Assembly: GCA_030523765.1 (NCBI GenBank)
Contig: JAUNHX010000026.1
Span: 1-32,634 of the forward strand
Length of the DNA stretch: 32,634 bases
Reading direction: 5' to 3'
Source of the DNA: Bacteroidales bacterium
GTDB taxonomy: Bacteria > Bacteroidota > Bacteroidia > Bacteroidales > P3
In this document: piece by piece, positions 8,689 through 16,620 of the stretch
Numbering within the stretch: the first letter of the stretch is position 1
How the letters are laid out: each line of letters begins with the position of its first letter
The notes under the pieces: model-generated
The model's database searches: none
Told to the model about the DNA's origin: nothing
What the model saw: only the letters and a program-made list of their open reading frames with translations
Position numbers and translations under genes: made by a program

Positions 8689-9864
8689 TTACATATTGTA
8701 GCGTTTGTAGAACTTCCACCATAGTTCGGGTAGTTTGTTCTGCAAAGCTTCTAGATAATCATCGTAGGAACAAGGGATGAGAAGTTGACGCAGGAAGCGA
8801 GGATCTTTTTGATGACGATGATCGGGAACCTCCATCCACCAACGGTCGGTTTTGCGACTCTTGTAGAAGAGCACCTCGAGTCCTTCATCGCTCAAAGTAA
8901 CACAATAGCGTTGATAGAACTTGGGATCTCCATAAGGGGCATCGTCGCGACGATTGTATACACCTTCAATAAAATACCAAAGGGCGTGGGCTACAGCGTG
9001 GGCTGTTTGATGATTGCTATCGAATTGGGGGTTGAGTTCGTAGAATCCGATGGAGGTTAGTTTGTCGCTCATACCAGCGTAACGGGCCAACTGACAGATT
9101 TCGTGACTAAAGAATCCGTGGGGTGAAGGATGAGATTGGGCGGGGGCGTCGCTTTGACGTATGGCCGAGATGTCAATACTGATGGCGTCGGCTCGACGAA
9201 TGGTGGGTTCTGCTTTGTCGATATGTTGCTGGATCTCGCCCACACGATAGGCGTCGAATTGCAAATCGTCGATGAGGTTGAGGAGTCGATGATGACAGAA
9301 ATAGCTTTGATAACCTAAACTGACGTGATCGAACAGATAGTTGGGTTTTTGCTGTACTATCTGGTTGATATAGGTATGGGAGGAGAGGGGCCCATCAAAG
9401 ATGTCGACACGCGAATCGATACTGAGAAGAGTAATGATGCGTCCTAATATCTCGTAGGCTTTGTATTGTGCAAAAGTGAGTGCCTGACTGCCTCCAAGTA
9501 TGATGACAACGATGTGTCGCTCTATCAGCTTGTACATGATCTCAGAAAGGGCATAGATGGTGTCGTCGGCAGTATTGCCTGGCACTAGATTGCCCAAATC
9601 GACCATTTGTAGTCCATCGACTGGAGCAGTAAGGGGATAAAGCATGGAGCGGATAGCATCGGGGGCTAGGGCGCAACCTTTGTTGTCGGGACTCATCCTG
9701 TCGTCGGTAACGCCTACAAGTGCTATGCGGGCTTTCTCGATATTGGGGAAGGGCTGCCCTTGGGCATAGATGTTGGTGCATTGTCCCAACGAGGGCATCT
9801 GCGAATCGAATGGGAATTGAAGATATTGGGGATTGACGGGTTCAAAATAGGTTGAGAGTTCCAT
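8689..9864 (-). CDS. Arginase/formimidoylglutamase-fold protein, metal site degenerate
   Basis: The 391-residue protein belongs to the ureohydrolase superfamily by overall pattern, but its manganese ligands are altered. The usual GGDH motif reads GGSQ (124-127), DAHxD reads DSRVD (150-154) and SxDxD reads SIDIS (229-233), still followed by SDAP (238-241). Of the six normal ligands, three acidic ones remain (D150, D154, D231); both His and one Asp are replaced by Q127, R152 and S233. Annotation as formimidoylglutamase or arginase would therefore be misleading: hydrolysis is doubtful, and a binding or regulatory role is more plausible. The motif AGMSDK and the C-terminal region rich in Trp/Tyr resemble a conserved Bacteroidetes subgroup as I remember it. 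It is the last gene of the minus-strand run, 52 nt after nadK. Confidence 0.75.
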   Translation of the reverse strand: MELSTYFEPVNPQYLQFPFDSQMPSLGQCTNIYAQGQPFPNIEKARIALVGVTDDRMSPDNKGCALAPDAIRSMLYPLTAPVDGLQMVDLGNLVPGNTADDTIYALSEIMYKLIERHIVVIILGGSQALTFAQYKAYEILGRIITLLSIDSRVDIFDGPLSSHTYINQIVQQKPNYLFDHVSLGYQSYFCHHRLLNLIDDLQFDAYRVGEIQQHIDKAEPTIRRADAISIDISAIRQSDAPAQSHPSPHGFFSHEICQLARYAGMSDKLTSIGFYELNPQFDSNHQTAHAVAHALWYFIEGVYNRRDDAPYGDPKFYQRYCVTLSDEGLEVLFYKSRKTDRWWMEVPDHRHQKDPRFLRQLLIPCSYDDYLEALQNKLPELWWKFYKRYNM

Positions 9865-9916
9865 GGGATGCTTTTTTTATTTCGATGTATTTGCTGAATA
9901 ATGATCTATAAATGGT

Positions 9917-10729
9917 TTATTTGCCCCACGAGAGTTTTTCCTGGATGGCGGTGAAGAAGGATTGATCTTGCATGCGGAGCAGTCGTATGGTAAAGGGGGC
10001 TTTGGTAATGGTGATAGTGGAGCCTCCTTCGATGGGTTGCGATGTGGAGTCGGTTCCTAATGCGCATTGGGGCAGATCGGTAGTGGTGACCAAACGGAGT
10101 GTGGAGGTGTCGGGGACAATAATGGAGCGCAACGTCATAGTGTGGGGTGCGATAGGGGTGACTACTGAGCAGCCACAGTCGGGCGTAAGAATGGGTCCAC
10201 CACAGGAGAGATTATAGGCGGTGCTGCCAGTAGGTGTAGCTACGATAACACCATCGCCAGTATAGGTGGCTAGATACTGATCATCGACATAAAGTTTGGC
10301 GGTAAGGGTGCTTAGGCTAGCGCTACGATGAAGACTAACTTCGTTCAGACAATGGGTGTGGAAATGGGGTAGGCTATCAACACTAACAGAAAGGATGGTG
10401 CGGTTCTCAACACGGGTGTTGCCTCCAAGAAGAGATTGGGCCAATTGATCAACATCGGTAGAGCGACCTACGGCTGTAAGGAATCCAAGATGACCGAAAT
10501 TGATACCTATCACAGGGATGCCGCGCGATCCTATTTGGTGAATGGCGCTTAGAAGGGTTCCGTCGCCGCCAATGGAGATCACCAAGTCGAGATTGGTTTC
10601 GGCTGGCAGCGGATCACGATCGCTACACATAGTGGTGTGGGCTCCTCGTGAGAGGAGGGCCTGATTGAGCTGACTCATATATTGTTGTAACTCAGTAGTT
10701 ACTTTTCGATGATAGAGAACTATGTTCAT
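9917..10729 (-). CDS. nadK: NAD kinase
   Basis: Phosphorylates NAD to NADP in the cytoplasm using ATP or polyphosphate. The 270-residue product shows the catalytic GGDGT at 54-58, followed by GINFGHLGFLTAVGR, the NEV motif (in CLNEVSLHR) and the NAD-binding TGDGVIVATPTGSTAYNLS segment with SCGGPI after it. All key residues are present and the length is normal, though somewhat short. It lies 24 nt after the ABC/T9SS fusion gene and 52 nt before the arginase-fold gene, so the three are probably co-transcribed. Confidence 0.97.
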   Translation of the reverse strand: MNIVLYHRKVTTELQQYMSQLNQALLSRGAHTTMCSDRDPLPAETNLDLVISIGGDGTLLSAIHQIGSRGIPVIGINFGHLGFLTAVGRSTDVDQLAQSLLGGNTRVENRTILSVSVDSLPHFHTHCLNEVSLHRSASLSTLTAKLYVDDQYLATYTGDGVIVATPTGSTAYNLSCGGPILTPDCGCSVVTPIAPHTMTLRSIIVPDTSTLRLVTTTDLPQCALGTDSTSQPIEGGSTITITKAPFTIRLLRMQDQSFFTAIQEKLSWGK

Positions 10730-10753
10730 TGGCTCGATTTATTTCTATAGGGT

Positions 10754-12457
10754 TTAACGAAGTAGCATAACGGTGCCTCGCAAGATGCGGGGTTTCCCTT
10801 GCGCTTCGTTGTATGTTATTATATAGGTGTAGGCTCCTTGGGGTAGGGGCTCTCCCTGATAGGTGCCGTCCCAGGAGGCTGATGGGTCGAGGGAATAGAA
10901 CACCACGTTACCATTGCGGGCATAGATGGTGAAACTGTAATCGTCGGAGGAGAGGGAAGCGGCGCGTGGGCCGAAGGTTTTGTTGGTGGCTTCACCGGGA
11001 GTGAAGGCGTTTGCTATCCAGGGGTAGCTTTGTACCGTTACCATATCGGTAGATGAATAGCTGCTGTCGGCACCTACGAGGGCTAGGATACGATAATGGG
11101 GCGGTTCGCTGAAATCGGTGAGGGCATCGAAGAAGTGTGTGATGTTGGTTTGGGCTATTTCACCCCAAAGTCCTTGATTGCCGAAACGACGTTGCACTCT
11201 ATATTCGGGACTCTCATTCCAACTATTAAAACTGTTCCATTGAAGTTCTATCCCATCGGTGGCTTTTTGGGCTACCAATTGAATAGAGGAGACTTCGGAT
11301 GATAATTTTTCGTTGATACCGCAGCCGTCGAGCGATCCCAAACGATAGGTATAGATGGCTTCGGTGGGTTTAACGGTACGATCAATGTAGGAGAGTTTGC
11401 CGTCGGCTCGATAGGGGATCTGAGCCAACGAGCGATAACCTTCTTGTCCTACTTTACGATATAGGGTATATCCTTCAACGGGTATATATTCAGGATCAAC
11501 GCTGCAACGAATTGCGATACTCTCATCTTCGTTGACACTTACGCTATGTATGGTAAGATAGGCGGAGGTATCGGAGGTGGACAGGGTGGAAACGATGGTG
11601 TTAGAGAACGATTCTACATCGCTGTTACTTACAGCCCTAATGCGTATGCTTACAGTGATAGCATTAATAGGTGGGGTAAGGGTGGCTTCGCTGCCGTTGG
11701 CATCGACAATAGCGGCGATATTGAAACTACCCCCGTTCACCGACATCTGTACTTCGTGTCGGGAAGTACCACCAGGTAGGTTCTCGTAAGGGTTCCACGA
11801 GAGGGTTATCTCTTTGCTACAATCGGTCATTGAGGCTTGAAGCACTATATTGGTTGCTGCATCGGTAAGAGGCGATGCGGTATAACAAGAATCGAAAGCG
11901 TAGAGGCGATAGGTGTGAGCTTCGGTGGGGGGATAATCGTAAACGGTATAACTGTTGGCTGCCCCATCCCACAGGGTGTCGAGTTCAAGACAGGGACTCC
12001 CGCTACAGATAAAATAGCCCATAATGTCGGGATCTTGACTGGGGCTCCAACGGAGGGTTGGTTTCTGAGTGGCGTTATCGACTGAAACGTGGAATAGATT
12101 CACCCCGTTGGTAGGCTCCTCTTGATAGAAACTACCGCTGTAGGTAGAGGAGACGATGCGGTTGCCCGAAGGGGTGGTGGCTTCGAGATAGTAGGAGACG
12201 ATGCTATAGCAGATAGATCGATTCAAGGGATCGGTATAGGAGGTTGTAGTTGTAGACGTGAGTAGCGAGAAATCGTCTTCGCCTTCTATCTGCCTGTAAA
12301 TAGAAAAGGTGTCGACATCCTCGGAGGTAGACCAACTGAGGAGGGCGAGTCCATTCATATTGTTGGTTACCTGCAATTGAATACTGGTGTCAGCCACTTG
12401 GGCCTCAGATAGTAGGGGTTGCGCTAGGAAGAGGAGCGGAAGCAAGAGGGAGGCCAT
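10754..12457 (-). CDS. Probable separate secreted protein with T9SS type B sorting domain
   Basis: Alternative reading of the second half of the fused frame, starting at ATG 12457 (567 residues). The first 20 residues are a good Sec signal peptide: hydrophobic LLLPLLFLAQPLL, then a SEAQ end. Several repeats of about 90-100 residues follow and look like fibronectin-III or similar beta-sandwiches, with recurring patterns such as LLSWSTSEDVDTFSIYRQ, LRWSPSQDPDIMGYF, ITLSWNPYEN and IELQWNSFNSW. The last 85 or so residues match the gliding-motility-associated (CHU_C) C-terminal domain: NAFTPGEATNKTFGP, then FTIYARNGNVVF, SWDGTYQGEPLPQGAYTYII and a final GTVMLLR. This implies export through the outer membrane by T9SS and a role at or outside the cell surface. 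An ATG at the signal peptide overlaps a TGA in another frame, as expected for two adjacent genes. Confidence 0.65.
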   Translation of the reverse strand: MASLLLPLLFLAQPLLSEAQVADTSIQLQVTNNMNGLALLSWSTSEDVDTFSIYRQIEGEDDFSLLTSTTTTSYTDPLNRSICYSIVSYYLEATTPSGNRIVSSTYSGSFYQEEPTNGVNLFHVSVDNATQKPTLRWSPSQDPDIMGYFICSGSPCLELDTLWDGAANSYTVYDYPPTEAHTYRLYAFDSCYTASPLTDAATNIVLQASMTDCSKEITLSWNPYENLPGGTSRHEVQMSVNGGSFNIAAIVDANGSEATLTPPINAITVSIRIRAVSNSDVESFSNTIVSTLSTSDTSAYLTIHSVSVNEDESIAIRCSVDPEYIPVEGYTLYRKVGQEGYRSLAQIPYRADGKLSYIDRTVKPTEAIYTYRLGSLDGCGINEKLSSEVSSIQLVAQKATDGIELQWNSFNSWNESPEYRVQRRFGNQGLWGEIAQTNITHFFDALTDFSEPPHYRILALVGADSSYSSTDMVTVQSYPWIANAFTPGEATNKTFGPRAASLSSDDYSFTIYARNGNVVFYSLDPSASWDGTYQGEPLPQGAYTYIITYNEAQGKPRILRGTVMLLR

Positions 12458-14287
12458 CAGTTTTTGTAGCTTGACAAGATGGGAGTAGCGTCCCCCTTTT
12501 TGCAAAAGATCGTGGTGCTGTCCTTGTTCAACAATTTTACCTTGTTCCAATACCAATATCTGGTCGGCTTGCTGGATGGTTGTAAGTCGGTGTGCTATCA
12601 CCATAGCTGTACGTCCTTGCAGAGCGCTGTTGAGGGCTTGCTGTACTTCATGTTCCGATGTGCTATCAAGAGCCGATGTAGCCTCATCGAGAATCAGTAT
12701 TTGGGGATTGGTGTAGAGAGCTCGCGCTATAGCAATACGTTGTCGTTGTCCACCACTTAATAGCGATCCACCGTCGCCTACTACAGTGTCGTATCCCTCG
12801 GACTGCTGCATAATAAAATCGTGTGCGTTAGCAATACGGGCAGCAGCATATACTCGCTCCATATCGATCTGTTCATGATGTCCAAAGGCTATATTGTGGG
12901 CAATGGTGTCGTTAAAAAGGGCGGTTTCTTGCGATACAATACCGATAAGATTGCGATAGTTGACTAAGGGGATTTGCTGGATGTCGTATCCGTTGAGGGT
13001 GATGCATCCCGAAGTAGGAGTGTAGAAGCGGGCCAGCAAATCGGCAATAGTGCTTTTGCCGCTACCCGAACTACCCACCAACGCGAGGGTGCTTCCTTTA
13101 TGGAGGGTAAAGTTGATATGGTGCAGCACCTCGCTGTCGGGCTGATAATGGAACGAAACATCGCGAAATTCGATATCACCCTCCTCTGGCATAAGTTGGG
13201 GAGAGGAACTGATCTGGTATTCGGCACTTACTGGCTGACGAAGGAAATCTTCCATACGATCGGCACAAGCGCGACCTTTCTTGATTTGCGAGATGGCGGT
13301 AGTAAGCTCTTTGGTTGGGGGAATCATGAGCACAAACATCATCAGGTAGCTTACAAAGAGTTCGGGCGTAAGTCCCCCTTTATTATCCATCACCAAATAG
13401 CTACCAAAAAGGAGGATAGCAATAACAATGCTGTTTCCAAGGGTATCGCTGATAGGGGAGGCGGAATAGATGCGACGAAACATGCGGGTGCGATTGCGTG
13501 TGTATTCGCGATTGGAACTTTGAAAGCGGTTGTTACTGAAATCGATAGCACCAAAGGCTTTCACCACTTTCAATCCGCTAATGGTCTCTTCGATCATCGA
13601 CATCAGGGTGGCTCCGTGTTCTTGGATTGCTTTAGATTTCTGTTTCAATTTGCGCGACAATCCGCTGATAACGACACCCACTACTGGAAGTGCTATCAAT
13701 ACTACTACGGTGAGGGTAGGACTGATATAGATAAGCATAGCAAGATACAACACCAACGATATGACGGAGAAGAGCAGCGTTTGTACGCTACCCAAAATGC
13801 TCTCGTCGTATTCCACCAAATCGTTGCTGAAGCGACTCAGAGTGTCGCCCTGCTGGGTGCGAGTATAGAAGGCTAAAGGCAAACGGAGGGCATGATCGAA
13901 GAGCTGATTGCGGATATCGCGTATCACAAAAGCGCGAATGATGTTAATCTGTACGGAGGCTAGATAGGTAAAAAGGTTCTTGAGTGCGTAGAGAGCAAAG
14001 ATGATGAGCGAGAAATAGAGTAGCGCTTGAAAGATGCCGTACTGGATAAGGAAGAGATAAAGTTGCTGGAGGGCCTGACTAACAAGATTACCCTCCTGTA
14101 CGGTATTCATCAAGGAATTGTTGCTACCATCGTCGGCGCCAAATAGCAATCGTAGGAAATCAGCTACGCTGAGCGCTGTAGCCATAGTGAAACTGACAGC
14201 TAGTACTGCCCACAGCACATAAAGCAACATACGACCCTTATAAGGACGCAGATGTTGGAGTGTGAAGTTGGGGTGCTGCGGTTTCAT
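10754..14287 (-). CDS. ABC exporter (MsbA-like) fused in frame to a T9SS-type secreted protein
   Basis: One uninterrupted reading frame of 1177 codons from ATG 14287; a TTG seven codons upstream is possible but less likely. Residues 1 to about 340 form a six-helix ABC exporter domain. Residues about 365-610 are a complete nucleotide-binding domain: Walker A GSSGSGKS, signature LLSGGQRQR, Walker B ILILDEATSALD and the H-loop AHRLTT. This part alone is the length of a full MsbA-type half-transporter, which flips lipids or drugs at the inner membrane. From residue 611 a second protein begins with its own signal peptide and ends in a T9SS type B sorting domain. The two parts belong in different compartments, so the join is suspect: it lies on a 5-A run right before TGATG (12459-12455). 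One A fewer would end the exporter there. Confidence 0.85.
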   Translation of the reverse strand: MKPQHPNFTLQHLRPYKGRMLLYVLWAVLAVSFTMATALSVADFLRLLFGADDGSNNSLMNTVQEGNLVSQALQQLYLFLIQYGIFQALLYFSLIIFALYALKNLFTYLASVQINIIRAFVIRDIRNQLFDHALRLPLAFYTRTQQGDTLSRFSNDLVEYDESILGSVQTLLFSVISLVLYLAMLIYISPTLTVVVLIALPVVGVVISGLSRKLKQKSKAIQEHGATLMSMIEETISGLKVVKAFGAIDFSNNRFQSSNREYTRNRTRMFRRIYSASPISDTLGNSIVIAILLFGSYLVMDNKGGLTPELFVSYLMMFVLMIPPTKELTTAISQIKKGRACADRMEDFLRQPVSAEYQISSSPQLMPEEGDIEFRDVSFHYQPDSEVLHHINFTLHKGSTLALVGSSGSGKSTIADLLARFYTPTSGCITLNGYDIQQIPLVNYRNLIGIVSQETALFNDTIAHNIAFGHHEQIDMERVYAAARIANAHDFIMQQSEGYDTVVGDGGSLLSGGQRQRIAIARALYTNPQILILDEATSALDSTSEHEVQQALNSALQGRTAMVIAHRLTTIQQADQILVLEQGKIVEQGQHHDLLQKGGRYSHLVKLQKLMASLLLPLLFLAQPLLSEAQVADTSIQLQVTNNMNGLALLSWSTSEDVDTFSIYRQIEGEDDFSLLTSTTTTSYTDPLNRSICYSIVSYYLEATTPSGNRIVSSTYSGSFYQEEPTNGVNLFHVSVDNATQKPTLRWSPSQDPDIMGYFICSGSPCLELDTLWDGAANSYTVYDYPPTEAHTYRLYAFDSCYTASPLTDAATNIVLQASMTDCSKEITLSWNPYENLPGGTSRHEVQMSVNGGSFNIAAIVDANGSEATLTPPINAITVSIRIRAVSNSDVESFSNTIVSTLSTSDTSAYLTIHSVSVNEDESIAIRCSVDPEYIPVEGYTLYRKVGQEGYRSLAQIPYRADGKLSYIDRTVKPTEAIYTYRLGSLDGCGINEKLSSEVSSIQLVAQKATDGIELQWNSFNSWNESPEYRVQRRFGNQGLWGEIAQTNITHFFDALTDFSEPPHYRILALVGADSSYSSTDMVTVQSYPWIANAFTPGEATNKTFGPRAASLSSDDYSFTIYARNGNVVFYSLDPSASWDGTYQGEPLPQGAYTYIITYNEAQGKPRILRGTVMLLR

Positions 14288-14308
14288 AGCTAATGGTTTA
14301 TCACGCAA

Positions 14309-14353
14309 ACTGCGTAGCCCATACGGGTGGTATTCTCGAAAGGGCTACGCAGT
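14309..14353 (-). other. Long perfect hairpin between purB and the ABC gene
   Basis: ACTGCGTAGCCC (14309-14320) and GGGCTACGCAGT (14342-14353) form a perfect 12-bp stem with a 21-nt loop. It lies 20 nt after the purB stop and 22 nt before the ABC start. There is no T-tract on either side, so it is not a standard terminator; it may protect or attenuate the transcript, or be a small repeat element. Confidence 0.7.
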
Positions 14354-14373
14354 AAGTGTGGGTATGGTATTTT

Positions 14374-15717
14374 TTAGAGTTTGTAACCCAAATAGTTGTG
14401 GGGAGTGATTTTGCGGATACGCTCCTTAATGTCGTCGTTTACATCGAGGGTGTCGACAAAATCGCTGATGGTTTGGGCTGTAACGTGGGTGTTGGTGCGG
14501 GTAAGTTGTTTGAGTGCCTCATAGGGGTTGGGATAACCCACGCTGCGCAGTATGGTCTGTATGGCTTCGGCCACCACAGCCCAGTTGTTGTCCAAATCAT
14601 CGTAGAGTGCTTGCTCGTTGAGGAGCAGTTTACCCATACCTTTCTCGAGCGATGCTATCGAGATGAGGGTGTGTGCGATAGGCACTCCGATATTGCGACT
14701 TACGGTGCTATCGGTAAGGTCACGCTGCATACGCGATATAGGTAGTTTGTGTGACAGATGTTCGAAGATAGCATTGGCCATACCTAAGTTACCTTCGGCA
14801 TTCTCAAAGTCGATGGGGTTCACTTTGTGGGGCATAGCGCTGCTTCCCACTTCTCCTGCTTTGATTTTCTGTTTGAAATACTCCATTGATACGTAGGTCC
14901 AGATGTCGCGACACAGATCGATCAGTATTACATTGATACGCTTGCAGTTGTCGAAATAGGCAGCCATATTGTCGTAGTTCTCAATTTGGGTGGTATACTG
15001 CAGTCGTTCGAGTCCTAGATGTTCAGCAACGAAATGATTGCCAAAAGTACGCCAATCAATTGTGGGGTACGCAGCCAAATGGGCGTTGAAGTTACCAGTA
15101 GCTCCACCAAATTTGGCGTTGAAGGGGATTTGCTCGAAGTACTCCATCTGTCGGCGCAAACGATATGCATAAACCATAATCTCTTTACCCAACGAGGTAG
15201 GAGAGGCAGGCTGTCCGTGAGTGTGAGCTAGCATAGGTATATCTTTCCATTCGTTGGCCCGCTCTTCGAGAAGGGTAAGGATGCGCTGATAGGCAGGCAT
15301 CAATACCTGATTGTGGCAGTCTTTCATCGAGAGTGGAACCGAAGTGTTGTTGATATCTTGTGAGGTAAGACCAAAGTGGATAAACTCCTTATAGGCTTCA
15401 AGACCCAAAGCGTCAAAATGGCGTTTAAGGAAATACTCTACCGCCTTTACATCGTGGTTGGTAGTTTTCTCAATCTCTTTGATTTCAGCTGCATCGGTTT
15501 CGGTAAACTGCTCGTAAATAGCCCGCAACTTGGGGAACAGCGAAGTATCGAACCCTTCCAGTTGGGGTAAGGGCAGTTGACAGAGTGCTATGAAGTATTC
15601 AACTTCAACACGCACACGATATTGGATTAGGGCTCCCTCCGAGAAATAACGGGCCAGAGCTTCTACTTTGTTACGATAGCGTCCGTCGATGGGCGAAATG
15701 GCATTCAATGCGTTCAT
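14374..15717 (-). CDS. purB: Adenylosuccinate lyase
   Basis: Catalyses two steps: SAICAR to AICAR in purine synthesis and adenylosuccinate to AMP, releasing fumarate each time. The 447-residue protein carries the fumarase/aspartase superfamily signature SSAMPHKVNP at 292-301 (flexible catalytic loop), AHTHGQPA at 164-171 with the general acid/base His, and TSQDINNT at 118-125. The start ISPIDGRY is typical of the PurB subgroup related to the E. coli enzyme. Nothing is missing. It lies 86 nt after the CpsB-like gene on the same strand and is followed by a 12-bp hairpin before the ABC gene. Confidence 0.97.
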   Translation of the reverse strand: MNALNAISPIDGRYRNKVEALARYFSEGALIQYRVRVEVEYFIALCQLPLPQLEGFDTSLFPKLRAIYEQFTETDAAEIKEIEKTTNHDVKAVEYFLKRHFDALGLEAYKEFIHFGLTSQDINNTSVPLSMKDCHNQVLMPAYQRILTLLEERANEWKDIPMLAHTHGQPASPTSLGKEIMVYAYRLRRQMEYFEQIPFNAKFGGATGNFNAHLAAYPTIDWRTFGNHFVAEHLGLERLQYTTQIENYDNMAAYFDNCKRINVILIDLCRDIWTYVSMEYFKQKIKAGEVGSSAMPHKVNPIDFENAEGNLGMANAIFEHLSHKLPISRMQRDLTDSTVSRNIGVPIAHTLISIASLEKGMGKLLLNEQALYDDLDNNWAVVAEAIQTILRSVGYPNPYEALKQLTRTNTHVTAQTISDFVDTLDVNDDIKERIRKITPHNYLGYKL

Positions 15718-15803
15718 ATCTTAATTTGCAACTTTATTATTATCGGTTCTATAAATACATTTCGTGATGATGGCTCCACCAATGTGGGGATAATAGTTTC
15801 TTC

Positions 15804-16559
15804 CTAAAGTAATTCTTTGCTATTGAGGAAGGTGTGGGTTTGCATTAGTTTCTGTACCTTCTTGTTGGCAGCACATTCTAGAAGGGCATCGGCATACATC
15901 GTGTTATGCATATCGGTGCCTAAAAACTCTACCCAGTCGTTCTCAATAAAGGCGTAAGCATTCGACTGTGCTGCTTCTCCATAAAACCCACTCAGCGACA
16001 ATACATTGCACTGAAAGTAAACCCCTTGCTCTTTGAGGTTTTGTAGTTTTCGGCTAGTAGAACTATAGTAGGGGTAGCGTTCAGGATGGGCAAGAATTAC
16101 ATCGTAACCCTTCATCATTAGGTCGAAGATGGTTTCCTCTATACCCATACGGATTTGATGCAACGAGAGTTCTACAAGAAGGTATTTATTCTTTTGTCCT
16201 ATCTGAAGAAACTGAGGATTGGCAACCCTATCAGCAAAACTATCATCGATACGATATTCGCCACCAATACCCATCATCTGCATCGTTACGCCGTTCTCCT
16301 TCAAATCGTCACATAGTCTGTTGTAACGATTGGTAATATCATCTTCTTTGTTAGGGAAACGAGGATATTGAAAATGGGGAGTGATGTACATTTGTTTGTA
16401 GCCAACTTGTTGCATCACACGCATACACTCCAGTGTCTCTTCGGTACTGCGACTTCCATCGTCCACATGTGGAACCAAGTGGGAGTGCATATCAACACTG
16501 AGCGATGCGAAGATGGGTTCTACTACCCTATTTTTTTTACGCTTAAAGAATTCGAACAT
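15804..16559 (-). CDS. PHP-type tyrosine phosphatase (CpsB/CapC/YwqE family)
   Basis: Manganese-dependent protein-tyrosine phosphatase of the PHP superfamily, which in other bacteria dephosphorylates the tyrosine kinase that controls capsule or exopolysaccharide synthesis. The 251-residue product has the expected metal ligands: DMHSHLVPHVDDGS (23-36), ITPH (59-62), E130 in LLVELSLHQ, LAHPERY (156-162) and GTDMHN (214-219). The N-terminal 15 residues are basic and may touch the membrane. No kinase (Wzc-like) or polysaccharide gene is in the window, so its partner must be elsewhere. It sits 61 nt after murA and 86 nt before purB, an envelope-linked position. Confidence 0.9.
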   Translation of the reverse strand: MFEFFKRKKNRVVEPIFASLSVDMHSHLVPHVDDGSRSTEETLECMRVMQQVGYKQMYITPHFQYPRFPNKEDDITNRYNRLCDDLKENGVTMQMMGIGGEYRIDDSFADRVANPQFLQIGQKNKYLLVELSLHQIRMGIEETIFDLMMKGYDVILAHPERYPYYSSTSRKLQNLKEQGVYFQCNVLSLSGFYGEAAQSNAYAFIENDWVEFLGTDMHNTMYADALLECAANKKVQKLMQTHTFLNSKELL

Positions 16560-16620
16560 AGTTTAGGAGTCTTTGTTGTTTATGTTATTAATACCGTGTG
16601 GTTATTGTTAATAAATAGAG

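Noticed and set aside
8547..8780. 77-codon open frame on the plus strand after the receptor
   Set aside because: It begins inside the terminator and overlaps the end of the arginase-fold gene; no family resemblance.
12974..13876. 300-codon open frame on the plus strand across the ABC domain
   Set aside because: Antisense to a clearly conserved ABC exporter; a shadow of its codon use.
14288..14308. TTG start seven codons upstream of the ABC gene ATG
   Set aside because: The extra residues add nothing conserved, and ATG 14287 fits the normal N-terminus.
15804..16559. Capsule locus membership for the CpsB-like phosphatase
   Set aside because: No polysaccharide or tyrosine kinase gene is in the window; the neighbours are murA and purB.
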